Origin: Amyelois transitella
Lineage: Eukaryota; Arthropoda; Insecta; Lepidoptera; Pyralidae
Reading direction: 5' to 3'
DNA length: 64,000 nucleotides
Assembly (NCBI RefSeq): GCF_032362555.1
Contig: NC_083515.1
Coordinates: 2,019,001 to 2,083,000 of the forward strand
Shown here piece after piece: positions 1 through 11,523 of the stretch. The notes beneath the pieces are model-generated. The model was given only the letters and a program-made list of their open reading frames with translations. It had not been told where the DNA came from and did no database searches. The position numbers and the translations under genes are program-made. Position 1 is the first letter of the stretch. Each line of letters starts with the position of its first letter.

Positions 1-3000
1 GCCGCCATACTTCTTGAACTGGCCGTCCAGGTCGTCCAGAGCTTCCAGCAGATACCGCATTCGATTGTAGCCCACCAGTTTGGTACCTGTTACAGACATA
101 AATATATACATATTGGTCAAACAGGCAGTTAAAATGAAACACAAACTCATTGGATAGTAGGTAGTACTGGCTGGAAAACAAATGAAATTAAAAAAAAGGA
201 ACAAAAAATGGAATATTAGCGCCAAACCATATTTTAAGTTCGTGTTTATTGTTTAGTTCAACTTGAATAGTTAGTTCATCAGTGCATATTGTAAGTGTTG
301 CGATATTACAGTGCAATTTCCATAGCTTATTCTGCAGTTTTATTCACGACGCCTACAAATCATTTTCTTTACTTATATTTCAAGAAATGCGTATGTTCAT
401 TTTGTGAGTTCATTAAACACATATAATTACGTGTATATCCCTTACGGGGTAAACAGAGCTAACGGTCTTGAAAAGACTGGTACGCCACGTTCAGCTGTTT
501 GGCTTAATGATACAATTGATGAAATACAGAATTGTGACGTATAGAATTGTGACTAACAGAATTTTGACTTACAAAATGGTGACTTACAGAATTGTGACTT
601 ACAGAATTGTGACTTACAGAATTGTGACTTACAGAATTGTGACTTTCAGAACGGTGACATACAGAGTGATGACTTACAAGGGTTATCATTTAACGATTTC
701 TTTGCATGCCTGTTTGAATCTGAATACTTAACTTATACTTGACTATTACGAGTATGAACACCAGCTGTACTTGTGGAAATAAACGATTTATTTCTAACAT
801 AATATTTGTAACATAGTTTAACAATATGTAAATTAAATAACAACCGAAAAAAATTTATACAGATAGATTAATAAACTTGAAATAACCATAATACGTTCCC
901 TTTTGTTCGGGAGGTTATTAGAATCACGCGTATACAAGCCGGCTTTACCTGTGACCTAATTAAGCCGGTTCGTTAATTAGCGGCATATGGAATTGGACTC
1001 GATTGAAACGGATTTGTTTAAACCAAACCACGAGCTCTTTCCCCATTTTATTGAATTTTCACTAACATTGTTTACGAGTATTGCACTGCTGAAATATGGG
1101 GTCATTTTATGTGAAACAAATAACAAACGAACTTAAGACTCGTAACTTTCAATGTAATTTGAACTAAATGCAATACATTAGGAGAGTGTGGAGGGAAAGG
1201 TCGGAGTGGGAAGACCTAGACGAACGTATCTTGATCAAATTAAGGACGTCCTGGTAAAGGGTTAGGTCAAGAGTACCCGAAACCGCCGAGCTTGCATGAA
1301 GAGAGTAATGAATGTGGATGAAGCGAAGGAAGTGTGCAGAGATCGTGGCAAGTGGAAAGAGGTAGTCTCTGCCTACCCCTCCGGGAAAGAGGCGTGATTT
1401 TATATATGTATGTATGCAATACATTTCATTTATTACTTTGAATTATAAACTATGATCTAAAATCAGAGAACTCGATTATTTAATATCATAATAATTATGC
1501 CAAAATAGAATTCAATTTTTTTTTACACCGAACTTACTTCGAGGAATTGAATTAGGTATAATTCAAATTCAAATTCAAACTTTTATTTGCATAATATGAG
1601 TACAACAAGGTCTTAAATATAATGTATAACAGATCTTCATATTTACCCTTTCGGATGTTGCAAACATTTTTTATGTATTAGTAGACATACAAACTTATAC
1701 ATAGAGGTACCTACTTAGTATCACATTATAATTTTAAATCTAATTAGAATTGTTTAAACCTAGTATTGCACAATTTATATTTATCTGTTAATAGGTGCTT
1801 ATTTATTATTATTGTAAATATTTATAATGTTCTAATGTTTTCAAGTTTACAATGTAAAACTATTATAATCCTACTACTTATTTAAATTAAGGTACTCATC
1901 TATAGAATAAAAATTGTTTTGAAGAAGCATAGACTTAATTTTTTTATTAAAGTGAGTTAATTTATTTTCATTTTTTATAGAATTTGGTAGTTTATTATAA
2001 ATTTTTATTCCCATATGAAATGGGCTTTGGTGGAGCATTTTTATTCTTGCAGGTTGAATGCATAAGTTATTTTTATTTCTGGTGTGATATGTATGTGTAT
2101 CTTTTATTTGAGTAAATAAATGCTTATTTTTGTGTACAAATTGACATATATCCTGAATGTAAATTGAAGGTAGTGTTAGTAATTCAAATTTTTTATAATA
2201 TGGTTTGCAGCTTTCAGTATTTTTTATTTCTGCTAATATTCTAACACATTTTTTCTGTAATATAAATACTTCATGAGCGCTACTACTATTACCCCATAGC
2301 ATTACCCCATACTTTAGCCAGGAGTAAGCATACGCATAGTAAGCCGATAGTGCAGTTTCAAGATTTGTGCAATGTTTTATTTGATATAGTGCATATATAA
2401 ATTTACTTAATTTTGCTTTGACATTTTCTATGTGACTTTTCCAGTTAATATGAGAATCTATATGTATATATTTATATTTTATATTTAAAATGACGTGAAA
2501 AAGTGCCTGCGAAAGCCTATTTTCTGAATGAAACTTTTTAATTTTGATTTTTGACAGCACGATATTCTTCCATTAGCAGAACCCACAAAGCGCCGGCTGT
2601 CGAACCGATTATGATGTTCGAAAAATTTGAATTACTTAATTTGACCCAAGAATAAATAAAACAAACGGGGTGAGCTAAATAAAACCGTTTAATAAAATAG
2701 TGTGTGCACAAGGAAGTACTGGATTAAATCCTACCTCGGAGGTAGCGATTCTTCAATTAATTGATAATTCGTCAAGACTTGAGTGCAAAGCGCGATGCTA
2801 GAATTTATCACTTCTTTCTTTCGTGTGTAGGTAACACATTGGTTGCTGGGAAAATATTGCAATGCGATAAAGACAAATGCACTCAAATCTATACTAATAT
2901 TATAAAGCTGAAGAATTTGTTTGTTTGTTTGAACTCGCTAATTCAGGAACTATTGGTACGAATTAAAAAAAAATTTCGTTGAATAGACCATTCATCAAGG

Positions 3001-3353
3001 AAGGCTTTAGGCTATATAACATATACGGTATATAACATCACACTGCTATAAAATAACTATCGCTGTTTCGCTATTTATAATGACGTGAAACGGGGCAGCG
3101 ATAGTTTTTCGCGCGTTAAAAACGGCGTCGCGCATGTCACGCTACGTGCCAACGTGCTAAGCGTAATAAAGTGCTAACTTACACAGATAACATGTTTTCT
3201 CCAGACAAAATTAGCATACTCACCAGCTGTTTCTCCATCGAAAATGAAGATAGGGAAGAAGGGCACGCCCCTGTCTTCGATGGCGCTCAGCAACGAAGGG
3301 TTGTCATGGAGCCGTAGACCGTGACGGAACCACAGCACACTGCCGCCCAGCAT
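1..3353 (-). CDS. cry1: cryptochrome 1 (light-sensing insect type), N-terminal exons, partial
   Basis: Two coding exons are visible on the minus strand: 3353-3224 (ATG at 3353, 43 codons plus one base) and 86-1 (phase fits, runs off the window). The reading begins [20 protein letters not shown], continues through [14 protein letters not shown], and resumes as [20 protein letters not shown]. This is the start of the photolyase-homology region ([12 protein letters not shown], then FxFDGExAG). The [12 protein letters not shown] segment matches the Drosophila-type light-sensing CRY1 rather than the vertebrate-like repressor CRY2. Family knowledge: a flavin-binding blue-light receptor that resets the circadian clock by promoting TIMELESS loss. 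The splice donor is at 3223 and the acceptor at 87-89; the 3.1-kb intron is filled with repeats. An acceptor just upstream of the ATG (3366-3368) shows that the 5' leader is spliced too. The rest of the gene lies left of the window. Confidence 0.93.
424..525 (-). repeat. family A short retroposon, 5'-truncated copy
   Basis: Inside cry1 intron 1. It carries the 3' part of the most frequent repeat in this window: a block like CCCTTACGGGGTAAACAG followed by the CAGCTGTTTGGCTTAATG block. It breaks off where a 15-bp tandem array begins. Confidence 0.75.
526..675. repeat. 15-bp minisatellite, ten units
   Basis: Ten consecutive 15-base units, consensus ACAGAATTGTGACTT, exactly 150 bases; the four central units are identical and the outer ones differ at one to four bases. 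It is open in several frames on both strands (repeated RIVTY or HNSVS), which is a by-product of the period. It directly abuts a family A repeat whose body contains AGAATTG and GTGAC. Confidence 0.9.
1178..1415 (+). mobile_element. LINE 3' end with TATG tail (fragment)
   Basis: The plus strand reads as the C-terminal tail of a non-LTR retrotransposon protein ([19 protein letters not shown], a stop, then [15 protein letters not shown] and [15 protein letters not shown]) and ends in a short TATG repeat. The in-frame stop near 1264 shows it is dead. Same family as 4722-5075. The clade is probably RTE/Proto2-like, from the general style of the tail domain only. Confidence 0.75.
1556..2560 (-). 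mobile_element. LINE 3' fragment, CR1/jockey-like reverse transcriptase C-terminus
   Basis: An open stretch of 228 codons (2560-1874) reads [20 protein letters not shown], then [12 protein letters not shown] and YHTRNKNNL...[14 protein letters not shown]. This is the typical end of CR1/jockey-group reverse transcriptases, downstream of the catalytic domain. About 300 bases of AT-rich 3' UTR follow, ending in a short GAATTT repeat tail at 1580-1556. The catalytic region is absent, so this is a 5'-truncated insertion within cry1 intron 1, with a strikingly open frame that suggests recent arrival. Confidence 0.8.
2888..3037 (+). mobile_element. Helitron 5' end fragment
   Basis: Starts TCTATACTAATATTATAAAG, the same end seen (reversed) on the complete non-autonomous Helitron at 39595-39857. 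Followed by TTTGTTTGTTTG and the usual AT-rich body. No CTAG end follows; the sequence passes into a different palindromic repeat. Confidence 0.6.
3040..3160. mobile_element. GC-rich palindromic MITE
   Basis: Two arms around ACTATCGCTG and CAGCGATAGTTTTTCGCGCG, ending in a GACGCC/GGCGTC-type edge. A second, better copy is at 36470-36585. No coding capacity. Confidence 0.6.
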
Positions 3354-3627
3354 CGCGACGTTACCCTGGAGAATAGGGAAAAATTAGTTTCATCTCTCTG
3401 TCCGTAGATGATAGTACATAAATGTCTTCCTATTCCATTCCCAGAAGCGTGGAGGGGGCACTAGAGGGGTTTTTGCGGTTAGGCTATCATACTATGTATG
3501 TACCAGGAGTCAATCCCCTGGGTGAGAATCCAGGGGTGAGCAGCATAAAGGGTTTCCCCTTCGTAGTCCTTGAAAAAACTTAGTCAAATCATGCACCCAA
3601 AAAAGTATTAAAATACATATGTGCCTA

Positions 3628-3878
3628 CATATCACCACGTCTATGTCTCTTGCGGGGAAGACAAAGCGAACAGTCTCGAAAAGACTGAAAGGCCACGGTC
3701 AGCTGTTTGGCTTAATGATATAATTGAGATTCCAATAGTGACAGGTTGCTAGCCCATCGCCTAAAAAAGAAGAATCCCAAGTTTATATGCCAATCCCTTA
3801 GTCGCCTTTTACGCCATTGGAAAAAGAGATGGAGTAGTCCTATTCTTTTTTATATTGGTGCCGGGAACCACGCGGCAC
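3628..3878 (-). mobile_element. family A short retroposon, near full length
   Basis: Full-length copy on the minus strand: head hairpin GTGCCG...CGGCAC at the right, body, and the GACGTG-like tail block at the left. It lies in the 5' leader intron of cry1. Family A is about 260 bases, has no open frame, and shows no clear A and B boxes. Confidence 0.8.
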
Positions 3879-4224
3879 AACCGCTTTTTCATAGAACATT
3901 TTATTTTTTTATGATATAACCAATCCGCGTTAACATACATATTATTATATGATGCGCCTTAGAAAAGCGTAGTATCTAAACAATACGTGGACGTTTTAAT
4001 TGCAATCAATACGTCATATAACCCTGAATACGAGCAGAACTCGGAAACAAGCAGCTAACCTTAGTAACTCGGTCTATTAATAACCGCGATGCAATTGCAC
4101 ATATTTCAAATAGACGATCAAGTAATTATGTCATAGGTATCAAGGTTACAACGGATAAATTGTATAATTGGATTTGGTAAGACGACACTGATGATAAATA
4201 AGGTTCGGTGCACACTTGTAGAAA

Positions 4225-4670
4225 TAAATAAACGTCGATGGTCGTATCAGAAAGGCGCCCGGTTAAAATGCGTGTGGCGCAAAAAGGCACAGATTGGAAT
4301 TCCACCTCTAAAATATACCACCAATAAAAAAGTAAGTACACTAAGTACTAAGTAAAGTAAGTACCTATGACTTTTTCAAAGTTATGTACATTAGTTTGAA
4401 TACTAACTGAGGCTCTTACGGTAAGAGAAAACAAAGTGAGGAAACCTGCACATTCAGGCAATTGGATGTGTAACCATGATCGATCCAATACGGGTTAGGT
4501 TTCCCCTGCAAAGGTTGCGGAGACGGTGTAAGACGGTAGTCGCTTCGCGTAAAAACCTGACTCACCCAATCAAGGATCCATGGTCAAAGGCATACCCCGG
4601 GCTCCTTTACCGTGGTGAGGATGCAACCGGGACTGAAGCCAGGAGGAAGACACACTTGAGAAAGTAAATG
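4225..4670 (+). mobile_element. family B tRNA-derived SINE
   Basis: A degenerate tRNA-like head (GATGGTCGTATCAGAAAGG ... GATTGGAATTCCACC) is followed by the family B body: TTTGAATACTAACTGAGG, ATTCAGGCAATTGGATGTG, ATCGATCCAATACGGGTTAG and AAAGGTTGCGGAGACGG. Other copies are at 7617, 12100, 40450, 56640, 59893 and 63800. Confidence 0.7.
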
Positions 4671-4721
4671 TGTGTTTCTTTAAACTTGACAATGATTTGA
4701 TTCTCTTTTTACATACATACA

Positions 4722-5075
4722 TACATACATAAAATCACGCCTCTTTCCCGGAGGGGTAGGCAGAGACTACCTCTTTCCACTTGCCACGATCTCTGCATAC
4801 TTCTTTCGCTTCGTCCACATTCATAACTCTCTTCATACAAGCTCGGCGGTTTCGGGTACTTTTGACCTGACCCTTTACCAGGACGTCCTTAATTTGATCA
4901 AGATACGTTCGTCTAGGTCTTCCCACTCCGACCTTTCCCTCCACACTCTCCTTGTATATCTGCTTAGTCAACCTGCTTTCATTCATCCTCTCCACATGAC
5001 CGAACCATCTTAACATACCCTTTTCTATTCCTGTAACTACATCTTCTTTCACATCACAACATTCCCTTATCACGC
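4722..5075 (-). mobile_element. LINE 3' end, open C-terminal tail domain, TATG tail
   Basis: A run of 112 codons without stop on the minus strand: [36 protein letters not shown], then [20 protein letters not shown] and [15 protein letters not shown]. The element ends in CATA repeats (TATG on its own strand) at 4712-4731. This is the C-terminal part of an RTE/Proto2-style reverse transcriptase. No catalytic domain is present, so it is a 5'-truncated insertion, but the frame is undamaged. Confidence 0.8.
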
Positions 5076-6395
5076 TGTTATTATAAAGTATTTAGTTATA
5101 TAATATATTCTCTTTTTAGTCGAAAACAAATTTGTTATGAATATATGGTGTGTTTGAATATATGAATAAACTTTACGAAATGCGTACTTGTGAGTTGTGA
5201 CCTCGTTTTCCTTATAGAAAAAATCTTATTAGTAAATAATTTTTACGGCTTATCAGTATATTTTATCACTACTGTTGTAATATGTTCTTTTAATAATACA
5301 ATAAATTTATATACTTCTAAATAAAAAATCATTTCAAATCAACAATGTAAACCAGACATTAGATATTACGTTTGCGATTTTTGCCTTTTTCACAAAAGAC
5401 AGCACAATGTTACTTATTATATCAAATTACTTGCTACAATTGTACTTTACATGACCTGCGCAAAACAGTGGGGTAATTCACGAATTTAAATAAGGCAGTA
5501 AAATAAATATGACCTGGACTAACGCTAGGAGGAAGAAGATAATAAGGCATGTCTTTATATTAGCAGCATATCTCTTTAGTAGAAGAGAGAGAGAGAAACA
5601 ACATATTGCCTTAGGAAATAAATTCATCTTTTTAGTGTAATAATCAATAAGAATCTTTCTGCATCTTGTTTGTGAAAAATCAAAAACAAATTTTTATAAA
5701 CGACCTATGCGGCTACATGGAAGTTGATAAGACATATTTCGTATCTTCTCTTTCCATATATTTCTTTAGTAAACCTCAAAAGATAAGATATACGCATACA
5801 TTAACTTTGGTGCATAGCCCTGCCGAGAGAGCCCAAAAACAATAGCGGTACAAGAACCCTTTATAGTAGGTGGAACCTTAGATAATATATGGTACCTAAT
5901 TTGTATCAAAAAATTGAAATTCGAAGGACGAGCGCCGATTAATAGAGGGTCTTGACAAAGAAAAAGAAACATGACTTTAAAGTGGTTTATCCAACAAAAA
6001 TAAATTACCGTCACTTGTTCAGTTCAATCGACATTGACAAAATCATAGTTTTGTTGAACGTAGGAGCCATAACATTAAAAAGTATAATGAACAAAAACAA
6101 TGTTGTAATGACCCACCGTGGACCCACCATTAGGTAAAGGTCTCCCCTTTCAAAAGAAAAATACAAATTGTAATCTTAATTACGTGCTGAAAATTGTGAT
6201 CGGCAGTGACTTGTTCCTTCGATTGAAATTTTGTCTTTGGTGTCTTAAAGTTTTACTTCTCAAATGGCCTAGAATTAGGAGCGCACTTTATTCTATTTCT
6301 GAACGAGTAGAATATAATAATTGACAATCAAAAATAGAAAGTAAGCATAAAACAATAGAAATATTGAAAAAAAAACTGATCAATTTTTAACTTAC
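5076..6395. other. AT-rich intronic stretch, no gene seen
   Basis: Remaining part of the presumed cry1 leader intron. Open frames are short and lack domain character. No repeat edges recognised. Confidence 0.5.
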
Positions 6396-6542
6396 CTTCA
6401 CGCAGTATCACCTCTATGTCTATAACTACTCTAACACCACTAATAAATACACAAACAACAAATAAGCTATTAATTCAAAGATTTAAAAAAAATGGTATTA
6501 ACAGGATACAAGTCCCCAACCGTCGGGATCCGAAAGTGGACT
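6396..6542 (-). other. cry1: candidate untranslated first exon of cry1
   Basis: On the minus strand a strong donor (GTAAGTT) follows position 6396, and an initiator-like TCAGTC lies at 6544-6539. Joining this stretch to the acceptor at 3366-3368 would give a 5' leader of about 160 bases. It lies where a promoter for cry1 is expected and no other gene is near. This is inference from splice signals and position; no transcript is seen. Confidence 0.4.
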
Positions 6543-6729
6543 GAAATCGCTCCCGGCCCGCGTCACCTTTCAGTGCAAAACTACACAATATACAAAAACC
6601 TTCCAGAATATTCTGATGGAAATTTTCGCGCAGAAGGCATCCTGTGAAAGTCGAAACTTTCGACCAGAGTATTCAACAAACGGACAAACAGAGCCTTTTC
6701 GAGTGTTTTGTTTGTTATATTTTGAGAGT

Positions 6730-6735
6730 CACGTG
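6730..6735. promoter_or_regulatory. CACGTG E-box upstream of candidate cry1 start
   Basis: A perfect CACGTG lies about 190 bases upstream (on the minus strand) of the candidate cry1 start, followed directly by another ACGTG half. CACGTG is the CLOCK/CYCLE binding site in insect clock promoters. Whether it acts here is inference. Confidence 0.35.
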
Positions 6736-6799
6736 ACGTGTTGCTATGTTATATTCTACGGTTATACTGAACAAATTGATATGAAAATAAATATTAAAC

Positions 6800-7334
6800 C
6801 ACGGGCAGTATAAATAAATGCTATATTAGTTACTGACTAGACATTTGTGTGGCAACACCCATATAAAGCTGATTTTTTTTTATTTTACGTTTTTTTTTTT
6901 TGTGTGCAATAAAGCGAATATCGATTCAAAGCTTCTTCTGCTTAAGTGAGGCGTCTTACCCAAATATTTTTATCGGTTTCGTCTTCCTCCCTGGTTAGGA
7001 GCGAGGTTCCCGAACTACGTGCTCTTAAATGGGTAACCGCTTTATCTGAAAGTGGAACGGCAAAGAGGATTGATCGCAAATGAAAGTGCCAGAAACCAGA
7101 CGACAATTGGAATCCTAAGAATTAAAAACGAAGTATTTATTTAGTCTTGGTTTGTAGTTGAAGATATAGAAAGCTTTAAAAAAAATTGTAAACAGTATTA
7201 TAATAATAACTTATGCAATGCCTGTAACAGTCACCTGTCAAGTGCAGATTATATTGATTCTATTGAGTCTAGCCTCGAGACTAACGATACTGAAATAACC
7301 ACATACATACTTAGGTATACAATTGCATTAGTTT
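6800..7334. other. intergenic, nothing recognised
   Basis: Poly-T runs at 6868-6900 and ordinary AT-rich sequence; no coding or repeat structure could be supported. Confidence 0.5.
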
Positions 7335-7616
7335 GTGCCGTGTGGTTCCCGGCACCAATATAAAATACATATATTCTTATATTCTATTTTATATTGGTGC
7401 CGGGAACCATATCATTCCTGTGGATGTCGCAAAAGGCGACTAAGGGATAGGCTCATTAACTTTGGATTCCTCCTTAATGCGATGGACTAGCAACCTGTCA
7501 CTATTTGAATCTCTATTTCATCATGATGCCATACAGCTGAACGTGGCCTTTTAGTTTTTTCGAGACTGTTGGCCCTGTCTACCCCGCATGGGATATAGAC
7601 GTGACTATATGTATGT
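7335..7616 (+). mobile_element. family A short retroposon
   Basis: Starts GTGCCGTGTGGTTCCCGGCA and ends GACGTGACTATATGTATG. Near the 5' end there is a second, inverted copy of the head (TATTGGTGCCGGGAACCAT near 7391), so the head is duplicated. The tail joins a family B body without spacer. Confidence 0.75.
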
Positions 7617-7880
7617 TTGAATACTAACCGATGCTTTTACGGTGAGGGAAAACATCGTGAGGAAACCTGCACATTCAGGCAACTGGATGTGTAACTATGA
7701 TCGATCCAATACGGGTTAGGTTCTCCTGCAAAGGTTGCGGAGGTCAGACGGGAGTCGCTTCGTGTCAAAACCTGTCTCTATAATCCAGGGTCCATGGTCA
7801 AAGGCATACCCCGGGCTCCACTCCAGAGTGGTGAGGATGCAACCGGGACTAAAGTCAGGTGAGAGAAGACACTTGTACTA
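7617..7880 (+). mobile_element. family B SINE, headless
   Basis: Begins directly at TTTGAATACTAACCGATGC after a family A tail; carries the full body to AGTCAGGTGAGAGAAGAC. The tRNA-like head is missing. Confidence 0.7.
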
Positions 7881-8150
7881 TTGCATGATTTGAATGATAT
7901 AAGTGTATGCTATTGTGAAATATTGAAAAGGTTGATATTTCAAAAGATTCTTTCAATATTCCCGTTTTCAGGAAAGGGCCCCGGTAAAAATAGATTCTTA
8001 ACATCTTCTGTACTTATACAAGATATAAATTTATGATTAACTATATTTTAACTAGAACATAAAAAAATTCGGTCAATTTACGTTTCCGTATAAATTTTGT
8101 GAAATCTTCTCTTAGTACACCCCTAGACCACATAAATCCCTTTTCGGACA

Positions 8151-8405
8151 ACATACATATAATCACGTCTATAACCCTTGCGGGGTCAGTCAGAGCCAAT
8201 AGTTTTGTAAATATGATAGACCACGTTCAGCTGTTTGGCTTAATGATAGAATTGAGATTCAAATAGTGACAGGTTGCTACCCCATCGCCTCAAAGAAGGA
8301 TCTCAAATTTATAAGCCTATTCCTTAGTCACCTTTTACGACATCAATGGAAATGAGACGGAATGGTCCTATTCTTTTTCTATTGGTGCTGGGAACCACAC
8401 GGCAC
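8151..8405 (-). mobile_element. family A short retroposon
   Basis: Minus-strand copy with ACATACATAT tail at left and GGAACCACACGGCACC head at right. Confidence 0.75.
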
Positions 8406-8706
8406 CAAAATTATTCAAACATCCTTTTTTTTGTTATCGATGGGGAAATCCTTTTTTTGGCAACATCCTGTCTTTAACTGGATTGTACGATGATGGATAT
8501 GTCAGTCACCTTTGCCTATTACATACACAGATTCATATGAAATCATACGTGTTTTCCATTTCTCATGAAGTAACTTCGAGAAACCTTATCGCTTTGTACA
8601 GTTAGCATAACAATTTAGTATTATTACCTAAGTCTATATGATTTTTATGTTATTCCGTAACGCTAAGGCGTAACTCTTCATGGAAATTATAAGTTAAACG
8701 TTTGAT

Positions 8707-8890
8707 ATATGTATATATACGTGATTTTAGACTATATATCCCTTGTGGGGTAGACAGAGCAAACAGTCTTGAAATGACCACGTTCAATTGAATTAAGACT
8801 AATCCATCCTAGTGGAAGTCCTACCTAAGGGAAGAATCCCAAGTTTATTAGCCTTAACCTTAGTGACTTTTCACGACATCTAAGGCAAAG
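8707..8890 (-). mobile_element. family A short retroposon, diverged fragment
   Basis: Contains TATATCCCTTGTGGGGTAGA and the CAGTCTTGAAATGACCACG block but has lost the head; many substitutions, so an old copy. Confidence 0.6.
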
Positions 8891-9225
8891 ATATGGATCT
8901 ATGACGATTAGGGACCTTCCCCGGCTTCTCACGGGTAGCATTATTGATGTTCATATAAACTTTCAACCACCAATTATAGTATCCTAGTGGATATTTGAAA
9001 AAAAAAAGGTCCTATGTTATTAATATATGCATACTAAAATTTCATTCAAATCGTTCAAGCGGTTTAGCTGTAAAAGCGGAACAGACAGACTTTCGTAATT
9101 ATAATATATTAGTTAAGGGTTGATTTGAGGATTTTGCGATTATGCAGATAAACTGTTACAAATTTCGTACGAATTTTTTACATTTTTATAAAAATATTTT
9201 ACAAATGCGTATACAATTTTTTGAA

Positions 9226-9593
9226 AGTTAGTAGGTGAAAGGATAAGGAACTGCGTGATAAGGATGTGATGTGAAAGAAGATATAGTGACAGAAATAGAA
9301 AAGAGTATGCTGAGATAGTTTGATCATATGGGAAGGATAAATGAAAGCAGGTTGACTAAGCAAATATACTTACAAAGAACAGACAGGACACATATTTGGG
9401 TATCCAGTTATTTTGTAAAATTTGACGGATATAGGCCTCCCTCCCAAAGGCCTCCCTCCCAAAGGGGTAGGCAGAGACTACATCTTTCCACTTGCCACGA
9501 TCACTGCATACTTCCTTCGCTTCATTCACATTCATAACTCTCTTCATGCAAGCTCGGCGGTTTCGGGTACTCTTGACCTGACCCTTTGACGGA
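9226..9593. mobile_element. LINE fragments in opposite orientation
   Basis: 9226-9380 (plus) matches the RWFGHVERMNESRLTKQIY part of the TATG-tailed LINE. 9452-9593 (minus) matches its [16 protein letters not shown] to KWKDVVSAYP part. The two pieces face each other, so this is a rearranged copy. Confidence 0.6.
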
Positions 9594-9813
9594 CACATAA
9601 ATTAAACTTATTTCTTTGGAAGGACCGGACCTGACTAACTGACCTGACCCTTCTTGCAATGACGTCATCAGTGATATTGCAACTGCCGACCGTACCTTAT
9701 CGCAACGAGGTTAACGCATAATGTTTACAAATAAAGCTAATGGTGGACTCGCTTGATTTAACTTTTCAAAACCCAACGCCACTAGGAAGAATGGATTCAA
9801 CACATTTTTAACA

Positions 9814-10082
9814 TAACATATAATCACGCTCAAAACCCATGCGGGGTAGACAGAGCCAACAGTCACCTAAAAGACTGAAAGGCCACGCTCAGCTGCTTGG
9901 CTTAATTATAGAATTGAGATTCAAATAGTGACAAGTTGCTAGCCCATCACCAAAAGAGAAATCCTAAGTATATAAGCCTGTATAGACTGTCACTGTTTGA
10001 ATAGCGGTCCAGCTGAGCGTCTTTGAGAGACTGTTAGCTCTTTCCACCTCTTAAGGGATAAAGACGTGATTATATTTATGTG
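9814..10082. mobile_element. two family A 3' parts in inverted arrangement
   Basis: 9814-9986 is a minus-strand 3' part, 9987-10082 a plus-strand 3' part, so both tails point outward and the middle is shared. No head is present. Confidence 0.6.
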
Positions 10083-10431
10083 TGTTACTTAAAATTCTAT
10101 TAGTTCTCATTCAATCAATAAATAATTCTAGACTTCTTATGTTAAAATGTCTGAAAAATAGAACGCCATTTTTGCAATGAGATACCTCTTTGGTGACCTT
10201 GATCTACCCTCAAAACCTTGTGAATTACGCAAAAATGACTTATAAAAAAATCATGACTTCAAAAATCATACACGATTGAATAATGTAAAGCAGACAAATA
10301 TACCTTATTCATAAAGACACAACAGTTATGAATTATTTGCGATGCGAATTCAAATTCGTGTTCGAATGTTTCTCGAACGTTCTGGTCACAGATATAGAAT
10401 AATTTCCTACTTCCTTTTCTGATACAAATAT

Positions 10432-10570
10432 TTTTTTTTTCGGAGGGTTGGGCAGAGACTGCATACACACATACATTACACTTGCCACGATCCCTGCACA
10501 CTTCTTTCGCTTCATCCACATTCATAACTCTCTTAATGCAAGCTCTTCGGTTTAGGTTACTCGACCTAAC
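10432..10570 (-). mobile_element. LINE 3' end fragment
   Basis: Reads [15 protein letters not shown] on the minus strand, then breaks with an inserted ACACACATACAT stretch; same family as 4722-5075. Confidence 0.55.
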
Positions 10571-10900
10571 TTTCGCCCGCGGTTCGGCCCGCGTAAAATT
10601 ACCCTTTGTCCTTTTCCGTACTGGCTGCTACCTTAAATGTATGCAAAATTTCATGGAGATTCCTTCAAATGGTTTTGATGCGAAAGACATACAAACGCGC
10701 TTTCATAATTATAATATTGGTATGGATATAATTCAGATGTAATTGTTTTCATAATTGGCGAGAAAAAAATTTAAGATTTGGATCATGTGATAGAAGTCAA
10801 AGGGACAAAATATGTACCGAAATTTGAGTAGGTAAATTTAATAACATTAATAGCCTTCGTATTTCCAATAACACGCAAACGGAGTTGCGGGCGTCAACTA
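10571..10900. mobile_element. Helitron-related fragments
   Basis: Contains a CGCCCGCGGTTCGGCCCGCG stretch near 10575, a run typical of these elements (ATGCAAAATTTCATGGAGAT), and a plus-strand 3' end (GAGTTGCGGGCGTCAACTAG) ending near 10900. Boundaries are uncertain. Confidence 0.45.
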
Positions 10901-11252
10901 GTTTTTTTAAATAAACGAATTGATCTATCGGATCAATTTTTTTTACTACCTTAACATTATTGCTTCACCATTAAGTCAAACATTTCTCCTTAATCATGTA
11001 ACATACAAAGTTCCAAAATACCAATATTTCCACAGCCCGTTACACAACTCTCTAGTTTCGGAGCATGAATCTTTAACAAAGAAATTCGAAACAATAGACC
11101 GAATTTAGAAGCGGCCAGTTAGGCAACAGCCTCAGTAAGAAAATTGGGCAATAAGTTATATAAAGTGTTTCTTTTTCCCAAAAAATATAATTTTTTATAA
11201 AGATATTTGTGATAGTACACAACAGTAGTGAAATAAAATCCTTTTCGTTTTG

Positions 11253-11523
11253 CATACATAAGTTTAATCACGTCTATATCCCTTGCGGGGTAGACACAGC
11301 CAACAGTCTTGAAAAGACTTATACATACGCCACGTTCAGCTGTTTGGCTTAAACATTTTACATCATAGAATTGAGATTCAAATAATGACAGGTTGCTAGC
11401 CCATCGCCTAAAAGAAGAATCCAAAGTTTAAAAGCCTATCCCTTACTCGCCTTTTACGATATCCATAGGAAAGAGATAGAGTGTTGCTGTTCTTTTTTAT
11501 TGATGCCGGGAACCACACAGCAC
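11253..11523 (-). mobile_element. family A short retroposon
   Basis: Full-length minus copy; head GGAACCACACAGCACC at right. An extra short insertion sits near 11350. Confidence 0.75.

Noticed and set aside
526-675. CRISPR-like array
   Set aside because: No unique spacers; plain tandem repeat in an animal genome.
468-731. Open frames rich in RIVTY (plus) and HNSVS (minus)
   Set aside because: Product of the 15-bp array, whose period keeps every frame open; no gene signals.
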